Shown here in pieces: positions 36,515 to 44,817 of a stretch of DNA of 64,000 nt (the stretch's first letter is position 1; every line of letters begins with the position of its first letter). Below the pieces are notes generated by a model. That model was not told the origin of the DNA. It did no database searches and was given only the letters and a program-made list of their open reading frames with translations. The stretch spans positions 2,086,466 to 2,150,465 of the forward strand of contig NZ_KE159567.1 of NCBI RefSeq assembly GCF_000403845.2. Reading direction: 5' to 3'. A program made the position numbers and the translations under genes. The DNA comes from Eubacterium sp. 14-2 (GTDB lineage: Bacteria; Bacillota; Clostridia; Lachnospirales; Lachnospiraceae).

Positions 36515-38039
36515 AGATAAATCCTCCTGCCTCTCCGGAAGGCTGTCCCAGCGCCGGCAACGCCAGAATCAGACACAGATAAACTGCAGACTTTACCAGC
36601 CAGTGCTGTTTCTCAAAAATTTCCGGCAGCTTCCTTCCCTGTTCCTCCAGCAGACTTACAGCAAACACCAGAAGGCATCCGCCCAGAATCACCACAAGGG
36701 TTATTATGGTATAAGTAGTCCCGCTGGCCTCCCCAATCTCAATGCCTGGATCCAGAATCTGGCGCAGATCAAAACGAGTCAGTGTATTTTTCATCATGAG
36801 CAGAGCGGAGGGCACATCTGTCGCCCGGTCAAAAAACCAGCTGATATTTACCAGAATAAATGTCCTTGCTATCTGAAACAGATGAAATCCCCTGCTGTCT
36901 CCGGATATATGAAGGGCCTGCTTCCATTTCCGGTAAGAAGGGGCCATCAGGCCGCTGAAAGCAATAATCAGTCCGTTGTAAAGTCCATATATGATGAATT
37001 TCCAGGCTGCGCCATGCCAGATTCCCACTACCAGAAACACGATGATATTGGCAAGACAGATGGGAAGGGTACGCCCGGTCTGTTTTCCGAATGTTTTCCT
37101 GGCAAATCCGGAAAACCCTTTCATCCAGCCGGACAGAGACACAGGGTAAAATACATAGTCTTTCATCCAGGTTCCAAGGGTAATGTGCCAGCGGTGCCAG
37201 AAATCCGTAATGGAAACTGCAAAATAGGGACGACAGAAATTTTCATCCAGTTTTATGCCGAACAGTTCCCCGATTCCGATTACCACATCCATACCGCCGG
37301 AAAAATCACAGTAAAGCTGTATGCTGTATGCCAGCACGCCCACCACGCCAAGCCCGTCAAAAATATCCGGGTGGTCAAAAATGGCATCGACAAAAATCAC
37401 CGCATTGTCCGCAATCACCATTTTCTTAAAATATCCCCATAAAATCCGCAGCGCCGCCTGCTCCGTACGCTTCCGGTCAAAAGAATGGCTCTCATACAGC
37501 TGAGTGCTCAGACTGCTGAATCTGCCGATAGGCCCCTGCAGAATCTGGGGAAAAAATGATACAAACAAAGCAAAACGGAACAGATTATGTTCCGCTTTCG
37601 TCCTGCCCCAATATATGTCCAGAATATACCCCATGGACTGAAAGGTATAAAAGGATATTCCAAGAGGCAGCAAAAGCTGCATCATGTCAAGTTCCGCACC
37701 GGCCAGATGATTGACGGTGTCAATGGCAAAATTTGTATATTTCAATACTCCCAGGATTCCAAAATTCAGAATCAGGGCACATGCCACAATCTGCCTCATT
37801 TTCTGTTTTGCTTTTTTCCGGTCCTTTTCCTGCCCGGAAACCTTTTCCATTCCGATGCCGGCCAGCCAGGAAGTCACTGTGGTAAACAGCAGAAAACAGG
37901 CAGCCCGGATTCCTCCGCTGATATAATAAACGTAACTGAATCCCAGCAGCCACATCCACTGGTATTTACGGGGTATCAGATAATACCCCGCCGCGGAAAA
38001 AAGCACAAACACCGTAAATTCCATAGAAATCAATGACAT
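36501..38039 (-). CDS. MBOAT O-acyltransferase, DltB-like
   Basis: The 512-residue polytopic protein belongs to the membrane-bound O-acyltransferase family. The catalytic His342 lies in VGIWHGAAWKFIIYGLYNG, and the QSMGYILDIYWGR and DFWHRWHITLGTWMKDYVFYP motifs are conserved. It would move an acyl or aminoacyl group across the membrane from the carrier protein encoded next door to an extracellular acceptor. AGGAGCGGAGG precedes the ATG. Donor and acceptor are unknown: D-alanine transfer would need a DltA, which is absent here. Confidence 0.9.
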   Translation of the reverse strand: MSLISMEFTVFVLFSAAGYYLIPRKYQWMWLLGFSYVYYISGGIRAACFLLFTTVTSWLAGIGMEKVSGQEKDRKKAKQKMRQIVACALILNFGILGVLKYTNFAIDTVNHLAGAELDMMQLLLPLGISFYTFQSMGYILDIYWGRTKAEHNLFRFALFVSFFPQILQGPIGRFSSLSTQLYESHSFDRKRTEQAALRILWGYFKKMVIADNAVIFVDAIFDHPDIFDGLGVVGVLAYSIQLYCDFSGGMDVVIGIGELFGIKLDENFCRPYFAVSITDFWHRWHITLGTWMKDYVFYPVSLSGWMKGFSGFARKTFGKQTGRTLPICLANIIVFLVVGIWHGAAWKFIIYGLYNGLIIAFSGLMAPSYRKWKQALHISGDSRGFHLFQIARTFILVNISWFFDRATDVPSALLMMKNTLTRFDLRQILDPGIEIGEASGTTYTIITLVVILGGCLLVFAVSLLEEQGRKLPEIFEKQHWLVKSAVYLCLILALPALGQPSGEAGGFIYAQF

Positions 38040-38055
38040 AGAACTGCCTCCGCTC

Positions 38056-38283
38056 CTATTCGTCCTGCAGTCTCTCTACCATGGCCCACAGTGCTCTGGC
38101 AGAATTAAAATTTTCCGGTATAATGTCTGCGGGAGTAATGGAAATTCCAAACTCCTCCTGCAGCTCACTTACAATTGATAAAATTGCAAAGGAGTCCAGA
38201 ACTCCGTCATCAATGAGTGTTTCACAGGTGTCAAAATCTGCATCCGGCTGAATGTCTTCTAAAATTTCCAGTAATTTTTCCAT
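38056..38283 (-). CDS. Acyl/aminoacyl carrier protein, DltC-like
   Basis: This 75-residue carrier protein has the phosphopantetheine attachment site Ser31 in GVLDSFAILSIV. DltC-like features are the short length, DDGVLDS and the acidic helices. It lies 16 bases before the MBOAT gene, so it is the likely donor of the transferred group. The ATG at 38283 (MEKLLEIL) follows AGGAAG; an in-frame ATG eight codons upstream is less well placed. Confidence 0.88.
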   Translation of the reverse strand: MEKLLEILEDIQPDADFDTCETLIDDGVLDSFAILSIVSELQEEFGISITPADIIPENFNSARALWAMVERLQDE

Positions 38284-38358
38284 ATTTTCTTCCTTTCCTG
38301 TTGTCATACATTAAGATAATGCCTGTAACCTGACGGTTGCAATTATCCTTACCATGTG

Positions 38359-39546
38359 TTAAAAGTTACCGCTGTTGATTCTGTCTGTTTCCTGCGTATC
38401 CCGTATCAGCTGTATTCCCTGTTCATCAGAATAAAACAGCACCTTCGGCAGATCTCTGCTCAGAAACAGGTTGATTCCCTCTGTTACCGAATAGGCGCCC
38501 ACCCGTTCAAATACCAGCACATCTCCCACCTTTCCGCCGATCAGCGGAAACTGTTTCACAATCACATCTGCTGATGTACAAAGAGAACCGCACAGGTTCC
38601 ATTTTTCCTCTGCCTGGTTTTCTGCGGCATCTCTGCTGATATGCTGCACATGGGGAAGTTTCATGGCCATGGTCTGTCCATAGTAATTCAGATGATGGAT
38701 TCCTCCGTCTACAATACCATAAATCTGTCCCTGGGTGTCTTTCCGGTCCACAATGGTGGTCAGGAAGCTGCCGCAGTCCGCCACCGGAAACCTTCCCATT
38801 TCCAGTGTGATCTTCCCGCCAAATTCCATATTCCGGACCAGTTTCCGAAATTCTTCCAGCAGTTCATCCAGGCATTCTTCCGAATCCGACTGAAAATAAG
38901 GCACACAAAATCCCGGCCCGTATTCCAGTTCCTTCACCGTATGCCCTTTTTCCTCCGCTTCCTGACAAAATTCATCCAGGCTCTTAAGCTCCTGTTCTGT
39001 CAGAGAAAGGCTCTTTTTCTGGGTACCGGAATAATACTGGATCCCCTGGAAAGAAAGCTCCGGATACTTTTCCTGCTCAGTAAGTATATGCATGGCCAGT
39101 TCCCTGTCCACACCAAACTGGTTGCCGCTGCTGATGCGTACCAGTACCTTTATATGATATCCCGTTTTCCGGGCACAGTCTGACAGCAGTTTCAGCTGCT
39201 GCTGGGACTCAATGGTAAAAATCCCTCTGCCCTGATACTCTGTTACAATCCGCAGAATATCTTCCGGTTCTTTATTGACGCCGGAAATCACCAGACGTTC
39301 CACGGGAATCTTCTCCCGCTCACAGATCCGGAATTCTCCCGGAGAACATACCTCAAACCGCTCCACAAAAGGTTCCATGGCCCCTGTTAAAAAGGGGTTT
39401 GCCTTCATGGCATAGCACAAATCCATCTTATCCTGTTTCAGAGCAGATGAAATTTTTTTCAGACGTCTGGCCAGTGCGTCCAGATCAAACACATATGCAG
39501 GGGTATGGTACTCCTGCAAAACTTTCATGATTTCCTGCTGCTTCAT
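38359..39546 (-). CDS. Type III PLP-dependent decarboxylase (ornithine/DAP decarboxylase fold)
   Basis: The 395-residue alanine-racemase-fold protein has PLP-Lys in LCYAMKANPF near residue 45, a glycine phosphate loop in EYGPGFCVPYF, and GSLCTSADVI near 325 containing the catalytic-type Cys and Asp of decarboxylases. GGGAGG precedes the ATG. It is the first gene of the carrier/MBOAT operon, so its substrate may be an amino acid, perhaps carrier-bound. Related decarboxylases accompany a carrier protein and an AMP ligase in exosortase-associated clusters; the ligase is missing here. LysA itself is a poor fit given the context. Substrate unknown. Confidence 0.82.
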   Translation of the reverse strand: MKQQEIMKVLQEYHTPAYVFDLDALARRLKKISSALKQDKMDLCYAMKANPFLTGAMEPFVERFEVCSPGEFRICEREKIPVERLVISGVNKEPEDILRIVTEYQGRGIFTIESQQQLKLLSDCARKTGYHIKVLVRISSGNQFGVDRELAMHILTEQEKYPELSFQGIQYYSGTQKKSLSLTEQELKSLDEFCQEAEEKGHTVKELEYGPGFCVPYFQSDSEECLDELLEEFRKLVRNMEFGGKITLEMGRFPVADCGSFLTTIVDRKDTQGQIYGIVDGGIHHLNYYGQTMAMKLPHVQHISRDAAENQAEEKWNLCGSLCTSADVIVKQFPLIGGKVGDVLVFERVGAYSVTEGINLFLSRDLPKVLFYSDEQGIQLIRDTQETDRINSGNF

Positions 39547-39596
39547 ATCTGTTCCTCCCGATGTACCTCTGCTGAACAAAAGCAGTTCTCTGTCTT

Positions 39597-40085
39597 CTAT
39601 GCGGAAAACTGTTTCTTCAATATATCATAGGTCTTGTTGATAATCTGAAGGGTACCGGTATCCCCTGCAAGATTATCGGGATGGTAAATCTTAATCAGTT
39701 CCTTATAGCGTTTCTTTAAGGCAAGCTCATTGTTCACACCGGAAAAAAACATTCCCGCTTCCGAACTGCCAGACACCGCCTGGGAATAAAATCCTCCGGT
39801 TCTTCTGCCGAACTGTTCTTTCTCTCTGTCCATCTCCTGTTTTTCCATGGTAACTTTCTTCAATTCACTCTCCAGTATCTTCCATTTCATCTGAAACAGC
39901 CGGGCCTCCTCTGCAAGACGTTTTTCTTCCATCCTTTTCCTGAGATAAAACTCTTTCTTCTCACGTTCAAACTCCCGTTTGTCCTGTTCCAGCTTCCTCT
40001 GCTGATTCTGTAATATACTCTCCTGCTGTTCTTCTGTAATCTGCTCATGAATCAGCTCACTTACCGCCTCATCAGGCTGACGCAT
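39597..40085 (-). CDS. Coiled-coil protein with C-terminal J domain
   Basis: This 162-residue protein has a charged coiled coil of about 70 residues (residues ~20-95, Glu/Lys/Gln/Arg-rich) and a Gly/Ser linker. The C-terminal J-domain-like segment LKKRYKELIKIYHPDNLAGD carries the HPD motif that stimulates DnaK. The J domain at the C-terminus and the absence of zinc fingers distinguish it from DnaJ. AAAGGAGG precedes the ATG at 40085. It lies 50 bases upstream of the decarboxylase gene on the same strand. Client unknown. Confidence 0.75.
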   Translation of the reverse strand: MRQPDEAVSELIHEQITEEQQESILQNQQRKLEQDKREFEREKKEFYLRKRMEEKRLAEEARLFQMKWKILESELKKVTMEKQEMDREKEQFGRRTGGFYSQAVSGSSEAGMFFSGVNNELALKKRYKELIKIYHPDNLAGDTGTLQIINKTYDILKKQFSA

Positions 40086-40224
40086 AACACTGCCTCCTTT
40101 TGGCCGAGCTTCGTTCTTTCGGCACATGATACATGATTAATTTCGGTACCTGCCATTCCGTTTCATAGTACATGGCACCCATTTAAACAGTAACCATTAT
40201 ACAATATATAGTTTTAAATAGCAA

Positions 40225-40267
40225 TAAAAAAGAATACCGGAACATAATTTCTGCTGTTCCGGCATTC
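40225..40267 (-). terminator. Terminator of the CotF-like gene
   Basis: The stem GAATGCCGGAACA/TGTTCCGGTATTC (minus strand) is followed by T6ATT just after the stop codon. It separates the coat-protein genes from the J-domain gene. Confidence 0.88.
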
Positions 40268-40272
40268 TCTGT

Positions 40273-40545
40273 CTAAAAGTTCTGCATACACTGTCCAAAT
40301 TTCTGTTTTGCTTCGTCTACTTTCTGTGTCTCGGCAGAGGGCGTTGGATAATAGCCTCTCTCATGCATCATGCCAAACACTTCGTTCTGGATGTTGTGCT
40401 CTTTCTCCAGACAGTCCAGAATGGCGTTTCTCACATTGTCATGAACACATTCATTGGAAAAGGTATTGTACAAGGTTGTGGCTGTTTTTTCTGCGGTCAG
40501 CGCATCCGCAAACATTTCTTTTTCTGAATAAAATGACTGCTGCAT
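40273..40545 (-). CDS. Spore coat protein, CotF family
   Basis: The 90-residue helical protein resembles the CotF/ferritin-like coat family: SEKEMFADALTAEKTATTLYNTFSNEC, then LDCLEKEHNIQNEVFGMMHERGYYP and a short tail. It probably forms part of the spore coat or is a small stress-related ferritin-fold protein. AAAAGGAG precedes the ATG. The next gene upstream encodes a second helical protein of similar kind. Confidence 0.75.
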   Translation of the reverse strand: MQQSFYSEKEMFADALTAEKTATTLYNTFSNECVHDNVRNAILDCLEKEHNIQNEVFGMMHERGYYPTPSAETQKVDEAKQKFGQCMQNF

Positions 40546-40612
40546 GATTTTTCTCCTTTTCTCATGATTTCCTTCATCCTGTGACTTTAAACACAGGCAT
40601 TCTCCGGGGTGC

Positions 40613-40798
40613 TTAACTTAACTGGGAATACAGGGAACGGAAATGCTCCTTGTGTTCATTGGAAATTTCAGTAAATTTTGCCTTTATTTCCGAATCGCTG
40701 CAGTTGTCTGCCAGCACCTGAAACTTTTTAATCAGAAGCTCCTCACCGGTAAGCAAATCATTTAAAGCGGATAATTCTTTTTCTGATATCTGGTTCAT
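40613..40798 (-). CDS. Small helical protein next to CotF-like gene
   Basis: A 61-residue acidic, all-helical protein (ISEKELSALNDLLTGEELLIKKF..., ending NEHKEHFRSLYSQLS) begins at 40798 after AAAGGAG. It resembles small ferritin-like coat-associated proteins of Clostridia in its EEL..K and E..H..H spacing, but it is too short for sure assignment. It lies 67 bases upstream of the CotF-like gene and is probably co-expressed. Confidence 0.65.
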   Translation of the reverse strand: MNQISEKELSALNDLLTGEELLIKKFQVLADNCSDSEIKAKFTEISNEHKEHFRSLYSQLS

Positions 40799-40949
40799 GG
40801 AAATCTCCTTTCGCTTGTCTGTATCAGGCAATATTAACTCTGTCATGTGCAACATTGCCTGTCAAAATTATTTTCCGCTTTTTTTCACCAAATATGCATG
40901 TCATTTTACAGGAAAAACATTCATCCTGAAATTTTTATTATGAAAAATC

Positions 40950-41963
40950 CTACCTGAAAAACATCAGAACCGTCACTGCCCCGGCTGAAACTGTGCCAAG
41001 CCAGAATACCGTTCCTGGCCGGTAACTTCCGGTTTCCGTAATTTTCTTTTTTACCCGGTGCTGTTCGTACAGCAGTTCTGCTACGACAATCACCAGAAAC
41101 AGAAGGGTCCATCCTATATATCCCACAGATTCCGGGGAATTATTCTGCATATTGCGCAGCTCTGTTTTTGCAAAAGTAACAGCCACAAAGCCCAGCACCT
41201 GTACGAGAAAACAGACAACAGAAAAGTATCCCGCCTTTGTAATACGTCTGTCCAGCTCTCTTACCAGTATTCTGTCTATACTGCGGTAATTGTAAAATAC
41301 CGGTACCACGCACAAATCCACACAATAGGCAAAAATCAGAATGATCTCTGTCAGTTCCCATCTGCTTTCTTCCAGAAATGCGGAGATTCCAAACAACAAT
41401 ATGGTTCCGAAAGAAATACAGCTGATATGGACATCCATCTGAATCAGCACTTTTTTCACTTCTTCCAGATTATATTCCACTTTGCCGTCGTACCCTGCCA
41501 GCATGGAAAAATTCCCTGTTTTTACGCTGCCTGAAAAAAACAAATGCAGAAATAACTGGATAAAGACGCCGATGATTACCATAATTACCACACAATCCAC
41601 ATACAGATGTCCCGTCATTCCGCCGGCAACCAGATATCCGAATATTACCGCTCCGGTGGCAGCCAGAAGACGTCCCGGTGTTTTCGGCATGGTCACTTCT
41701 GCTTCTTTTGTTCCCTCCATAAATTCATCCAGCGTCATACCATACAAAGCTGCAATCTGCTGCAGCATATACACATCCGGCAGCGTCCTGTCTCTCTCCC
41801 AGCTGGACACCGTCTGCCTGGTCACTGCCAGCCTCTCTGCCAGTTCCGACTGGGTATAAGGTTTCTGTTCCCGAAAATATTTTATTTTTTTCCCCAGGCT
41901 CTGAACCATTTCCTGTTCTTTTGGCAGTTCCTGCCCTGAAGCATTTTCCTCTCTCCAACTCAT
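40950..41963 (-). CDS. XRE-type regulator with membrane domain
   Basis: The 337-residue protein has an HTH domain (residues ~17-75: IKYFREQKPYTQSELAERL, then VTRQTVSSWERDRTLPD) and a cytoplasmic linker. About six membrane spans follow from residue 95, with a longer cytoplasmic loop near 150-180. This one-component membrane-bound regulator layout is common in Clostridia. Target and signal are not evident. The start at 41963 (MSWREENASGQ) is chosen because the longer frame upstream runs through sequence without domain similarity. Confidence 0.78.
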   Translation of the reverse strand: MSWREENASGQELPKEQEMVQSLGKKIKYFREQKPYTQSELAERLAVTRQTVSSWERDRTLPDVYMLQQIAALYGMTLDEFMEGTKEAEVTMPKTPGRLLAATGAVIFGYLVAGGMTGHLYVDCVVIMVIIGVFIQLFLHLFFSGSVKTGNFSMLAGYDGKVEYNLEEVKKVLIQMDVHISCISFGTILLFGISAFLEESRWELTEIILIFAYCVDLCVVPVFYNYRSIDRILVRELDRRITKAGYFSVVCFLVQVLGFVAVTFAKTELRNMQNNSPESVGYIGWTLLFLVIVVAELLYEQHRVKKKITETGSYRPGTVFWLGTVSAGAVTVLMFFR

Positions 41964-42075
41964 TATCCGGCCCTTCTTTCTTAAATTTGCTGTTTTCATC
42001 CTATCACGTTTCTGCCGGATACGCCAGCAACAATCTGTTGCATGGCCTTTCCCGCCTGAATATTTCCGGTAAGAT

Positions 42076-42185
42076 AACAAAGCGGACAGGTCCGCAGGGG
42101 CTCCCTGAATCCCTCACTCATGAGGGACCTGGACGGTTTGCTGCGCCGAGTGCGGTCACGCAGTGACATTTTCTATTCGCACGAG
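42076..42185 (+). repeat. 110-bp structured repeat, copy 1
   Basis: This copy differs by one base from the copy at 42259-42368 and is related to 63151-63263. Stems seen in order are GCGGAC/GTCCGC, CCCTCA/TGAGGG, GTCAC/GTGAC and CGCAC/GTGCG, the last extending just past the end. No protein-coding logic is seen. Confidence 0.85.
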
Positions 42186-42200
42186 TGCGCATATTATTTT

Positions 42201-42259
42201 TCTCTTATAGGAAAGATACTTTCACGCGTTAGCGTGACAAATTTTTTTCCTATAAGAGA
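42201..42259. repeat. Type B palindrome, copy 1
   Basis: Outer arms TCTCTTATAGGAAA and TTTCCTATAAGAGA enclose a second stem CACGC/GCGTG with loop GTTA. The outer arms match the type A family, so type B looks like type A with a hairpin insert. It links the two 110-bp repeats, giving a 183-bp period. Confidence 0.85.
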
Positions 42260-42368
42260 ACAAAGCGGACAGGTCCGCAGGGGCTCCCTGAATCCCTCAC
42301 TCATGAGGGACCTGGACGGTTTGCTGCGCCGAGTGCGGTCACGCAGTAACATTTTCTATTCGCACGAG
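42259..42368 (+). repeat. 110-bp structured repeat, copy 2
   Basis: This copy is identical to copy 1 except for one G-to-A change in the third stem (GTGAC to GTAAC). Together with the type B palindrome it forms a recent 183-bp tandem duplication. Confidence 0.85.
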
Positions 42369-42420
42369 CGGATTGCGCAGCAATAAACATCGCCCCCGCG
42401 AGCTGCGCATCATCGTTTTT
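42369..42420. repeat. TGCGCAGC-armed segment beside type A palindrome
   Basis: TTGCGCAGCAATA and GAGCTGCGCATCAT form a stem TGCGCAGC/GCTGCGCA. The same 60-base arrangement precedes the palindrome at 55.3 kb (55323-55363). This shows that the type A unit at these two sites is larger than its 36-bp core. Confidence 0.7.
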
Positions 42421-42458
42421 TATTCTACAGGAAATCCGGAGGAATTTCCTGTAGAATA
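42421..42458. repeat. Type A palindrome, copy 3
   Basis: A 38-bp palindrome with arms TATTCTACAGGAAAT and ATTTCCTGTAGAATA around CCGGAGGA. The arm change TATAGG to TACAGG is matched on the other side. It follows the alpha-galactosidase terminator on the minus strand. Confidence 0.85.
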
Positions 42459-42459
42459 A

Positions 42460-42499
42460 AAACAGGGATACCGCACTCCCTTTTGCAGTATCCCTGTTT
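42460..42499 (-). terminator. Terminator of the raffinose operon
   Basis: The stem ACAGGGATAC/GTATCCCTGT (outer bases 42462-42498) is followed on the minus strand by TTTTATT. It lies about 20 bases past the alpha-galactosidase stop. Confidence 0.85.
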
Positions 42500-42515
42500 C
42501 ATATGCATTTCAAAC

Positions 42516-44729
42516 TTATTCCGTTTCTGCTCCTTCCAGACAAATATAAATCTGGCAGGAATCATAATTTTCCACCGGAACGGGCAGAAGAACTCCGCCG
42601 TTCATCAGTGCAGCCCCGGTAAAAGTCCCTGCAGGTTCATTGTTTTTCCACATGGAATAAACCCCTTTCGGGCGCAGTCCCCGGAATTTCACAGACTGGG
42701 CAGCCGGATTTCCGTGCAAATCGGTATAAACCACACCAAGATATGCTTCTTTTCCATCCTTATCCGCATATTCCCAGGCAGTGAAATCACGGTTTTCCAG
42801 GGGAGAGGTAATTCTGTGATAATCCCCAAACTGGAATAAGCGGTAACGCTTCTTAAATGTGCGTATCTGTTCTCTTGCCTCCGTCTTCTCATCCTCTGTC
42901 ATTTTACTTAAATCCAGCTCATATCCAAAGGTTCCCTGCATGGCGCAGATTCCCCTTGTCTGAAAAGGCGTTACCCTTCCATTCTGATGGTTCGGGCATA
43001 CAGACACATGAGCAGATACGGAAGACATGGGATAACCAAAAGACGTTCCGTACTGAATACTCAGACGTTCAATTGCGTCTGTATTGTCACTGCACCAGAT
43101 CTGAGGCGCATAATAGAGCATTCCGGCATCAAACCTGCCTCCGCCTCCGCTGCAGCCTTCCAGCAGCAAATCCGGATAGCGCTCCAGCATGGCCTCCATT
43201 ACTTCATAAAGGCCCAGTACATACCGATGACGCAGTTCTCCCTGCCGCTCTCTGGGCAGAAGTGCGCTGTAGGCCGCTGCCACAGAGCGGTTCATATCCC
43301 ATTTCACATACTGGATATTGGCAGAATCCAGTATGTCAAACAACCGTTCTTTAATATAATTTTTCACATCCTCACGACTCATATCCAAAACAAGCTGAGA
43401 TCTTCCCCGAACAGGCTTCCTGCCGGGAACCACCATGGCCCATTCCGGATGACTCCGGTACAGATCACTGTCTTCTGAAATCATTTCCGGTTCAAACCAT
43501 AAGCCGAACATCAGTCCCAGTTCATTGACTTTGTCCGCCAGTTCTTTCATGGAACAGCCCAGCTTGTCCTCATTCACATACCAGTCCCCAAGGCCTGAAT
43601 AATCGTCGTCCCGTTTTCCAAACCAGCCATCGTCCAGCACCAGCATATCCAGTTCCAGCTCTGCCGCCTCTTCAGCAATTTTCAGAATCTTTTCCGCGTT
43701 AAAATCAAAGTAAGTAGCTTCCCAGTTATTAACCAGAACGGGACGTCTTTTATCCTTCCAGTTACTCCGGATTAAATTTTTCTGAAAACCGTTATGGTAG
43801 CAATGGGACAGTTGAGACAGTCCCTTATTGCTGTAAGCCATGGCAATTTCCGGCGCTGTAAAACAGTCTCCTGGCTGCAGGCTCCAGGTAAATACGGAAT
43901 CATCAATGCCCATTACCAGTCTGGTCTGATGAAACTGATCCACTTCGGCATGCATATGGAATCCGCCGCTGTACAGCAGGGAAAATCCATAGCAGTCCCC
44001 CAGTTCTTCCGTGGTATTTTTTTCCGCAAGAATCACAAAGGGGTTATGCTGATGGCTGGAAGTCCCGCGGGTACTTCTCAGTTCCGTAACACCGTGAAAC
44101 AGAGGAACCCGCTCCATTTCCCGCTCTCCCGCATGACGTCCGTAAAAATGAATCAGATCCATGCCGCTGTGATCCATGTCCAGACAGGCAGACAGAACTT
44201 TTGACAATCGTATTTCCCGGTCTGTTCTGTTCTCCACCATTGCTGCTCTTGTAATAATATCGTGTTCTTCAAACACTCCATAATACAGATGCAGATAAAA
44301 TTCTTCCTGGCTGTCCTTTAAAATTATTTCCAGTGTGTCAACCGGCTCTTCCTCAGAAGCAAACATTGCCGGAAGGCCTTCCAGTCCATACTTCCCATGA
44401 AACGTCCGGTAACTGTCAAAAAACAGAAGGCAGTCCCTGACACCGGTTCCCAGATCCGCATACATACAGCTTATCCGGTAATCTCCGCTTCCCCGCACCG
44501 GAAATTCCTGAGGCAGAAAATCAAGAGAATAGGTTCTGTCCTCTCTGGCTTCATAAATGTTCCCGGAAAATCCACGGTCTGCCATGGATATCATATAGGA
44601 ATAATCTGTCTCGTCCGTCCTGCTCCCATAATAGGTGTGCAGAAGGACGCCCTTGCTGTCTGCCTTCATCTGATACGTGCTGTTTCTGGTCTGAAGGGTA
44701 AATACATTGTCTTTGATAATAATTGCCAT
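42516..44729 (-). CDS. GH36 alpha-galactosidase
   Basis: The 737-residue enzyme removes terminal alpha-galactose from raffinose, stachyose and melibiose. The nucleophile Asp478 is in VKWDMNRS and the acid/base Asp534 in CSGGGGRFDAG. A large N-terminal beta-supersandwich (1-330), the TIM barrel with WFGKRDDDYSGLGDW, and a C-terminal beta domain give the standard length. There is no signal peptide, so it acts in the cytoplasm after import. It is last in the raffinose operon. The ribosome site GAAAGG is unusually far (about 11 bases) from the ATG. Confidence 0.95.
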   Translation of the reverse strand: MAIIIKDNVFTLQTRNSTYQMKADSKGVLLHTYYGSRTDETDYSYMISMADRGFSGNIYEAREDRTYSLDFLPQEFPVRGSGDYRISCMYADLGTGVRDCLLFFDSYRTFHGKYGLEGLPAMFASEEEPVDTLEIILKDSQEEFYLHLYYGVFEEHDIITRAAMVENRTDREIRLSKVLSACLDMDHSGMDLIHFYGRHAGEREMERVPLFHGVTELRSTRGTSSHQHNPFVILAEKNTTEELGDCYGFSLLYSGGFHMHAEVDQFHQTRLVMGIDDSVFTWSLQPGDCFTAPEIAMAYSNKGLSQLSHCYHNGFQKNLIRSNWKDKRRPVLVNNWEATYFDFNAEKILKIAEEAAELELDMLVLDDGWFGKRDDDYSGLGDWYVNEDKLGCSMKELADKVNELGLMFGLWFEPEMISEDSDLYRSHPEWAMVVPGRKPVRGRSQLVLDMSREDVKNYIKERLFDILDSANIQYVKWDMNRSVAAAYSALLPRERQGELRHRYVLGLYEVMEAMLERYPDLLLEGCSGGGGRFDAGMLYYAPQIWCSDNTDAIERLSIQYGTSFGYPMSSVSAHVSVCPNHQNGRVTPFQTRGICAMQGTFGYELDLSKMTEDEKTEAREQIRTFKKRYRLFQFGDYHRITSPLENRDFTAWEYADKDGKEAYLGVVYTDLHGNPAAQSVKFRGLRPKGVYSMWKNNEPAGTFTGAALMNGGVLLPVPVENYDSCQIYICLEGAETE

Positions 44730-44817
44730 AAATTAACTTGCCTTTCTAATCGTAATAATGATAACGAATACACCGCAACCGGAAAATGGGATATGGATTG
44801 TCTGGGATACCGGAAAT

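Noticed and set aside
38359-39546. Assignment of the PLP decarboxylase as LysA
   Set aside because: The context is a carrier protein/MBOAT operon and no lysine-pathway gene is near, so a different substrate is likelier.
40950-42080. Start of the XRE regulator at 42080
   Set aside because: The first 39 codons reach into the repeat element and lack similarity; MSWREEN at 41963 is the likelier start.
42120-42386. An 88-codon plus-strand frame in the 42-kb repeat region
   Set aside because: It runs through both 110-bp repeats and the palindrome and is made of repeated peptide; it is a by-product of the duplication.
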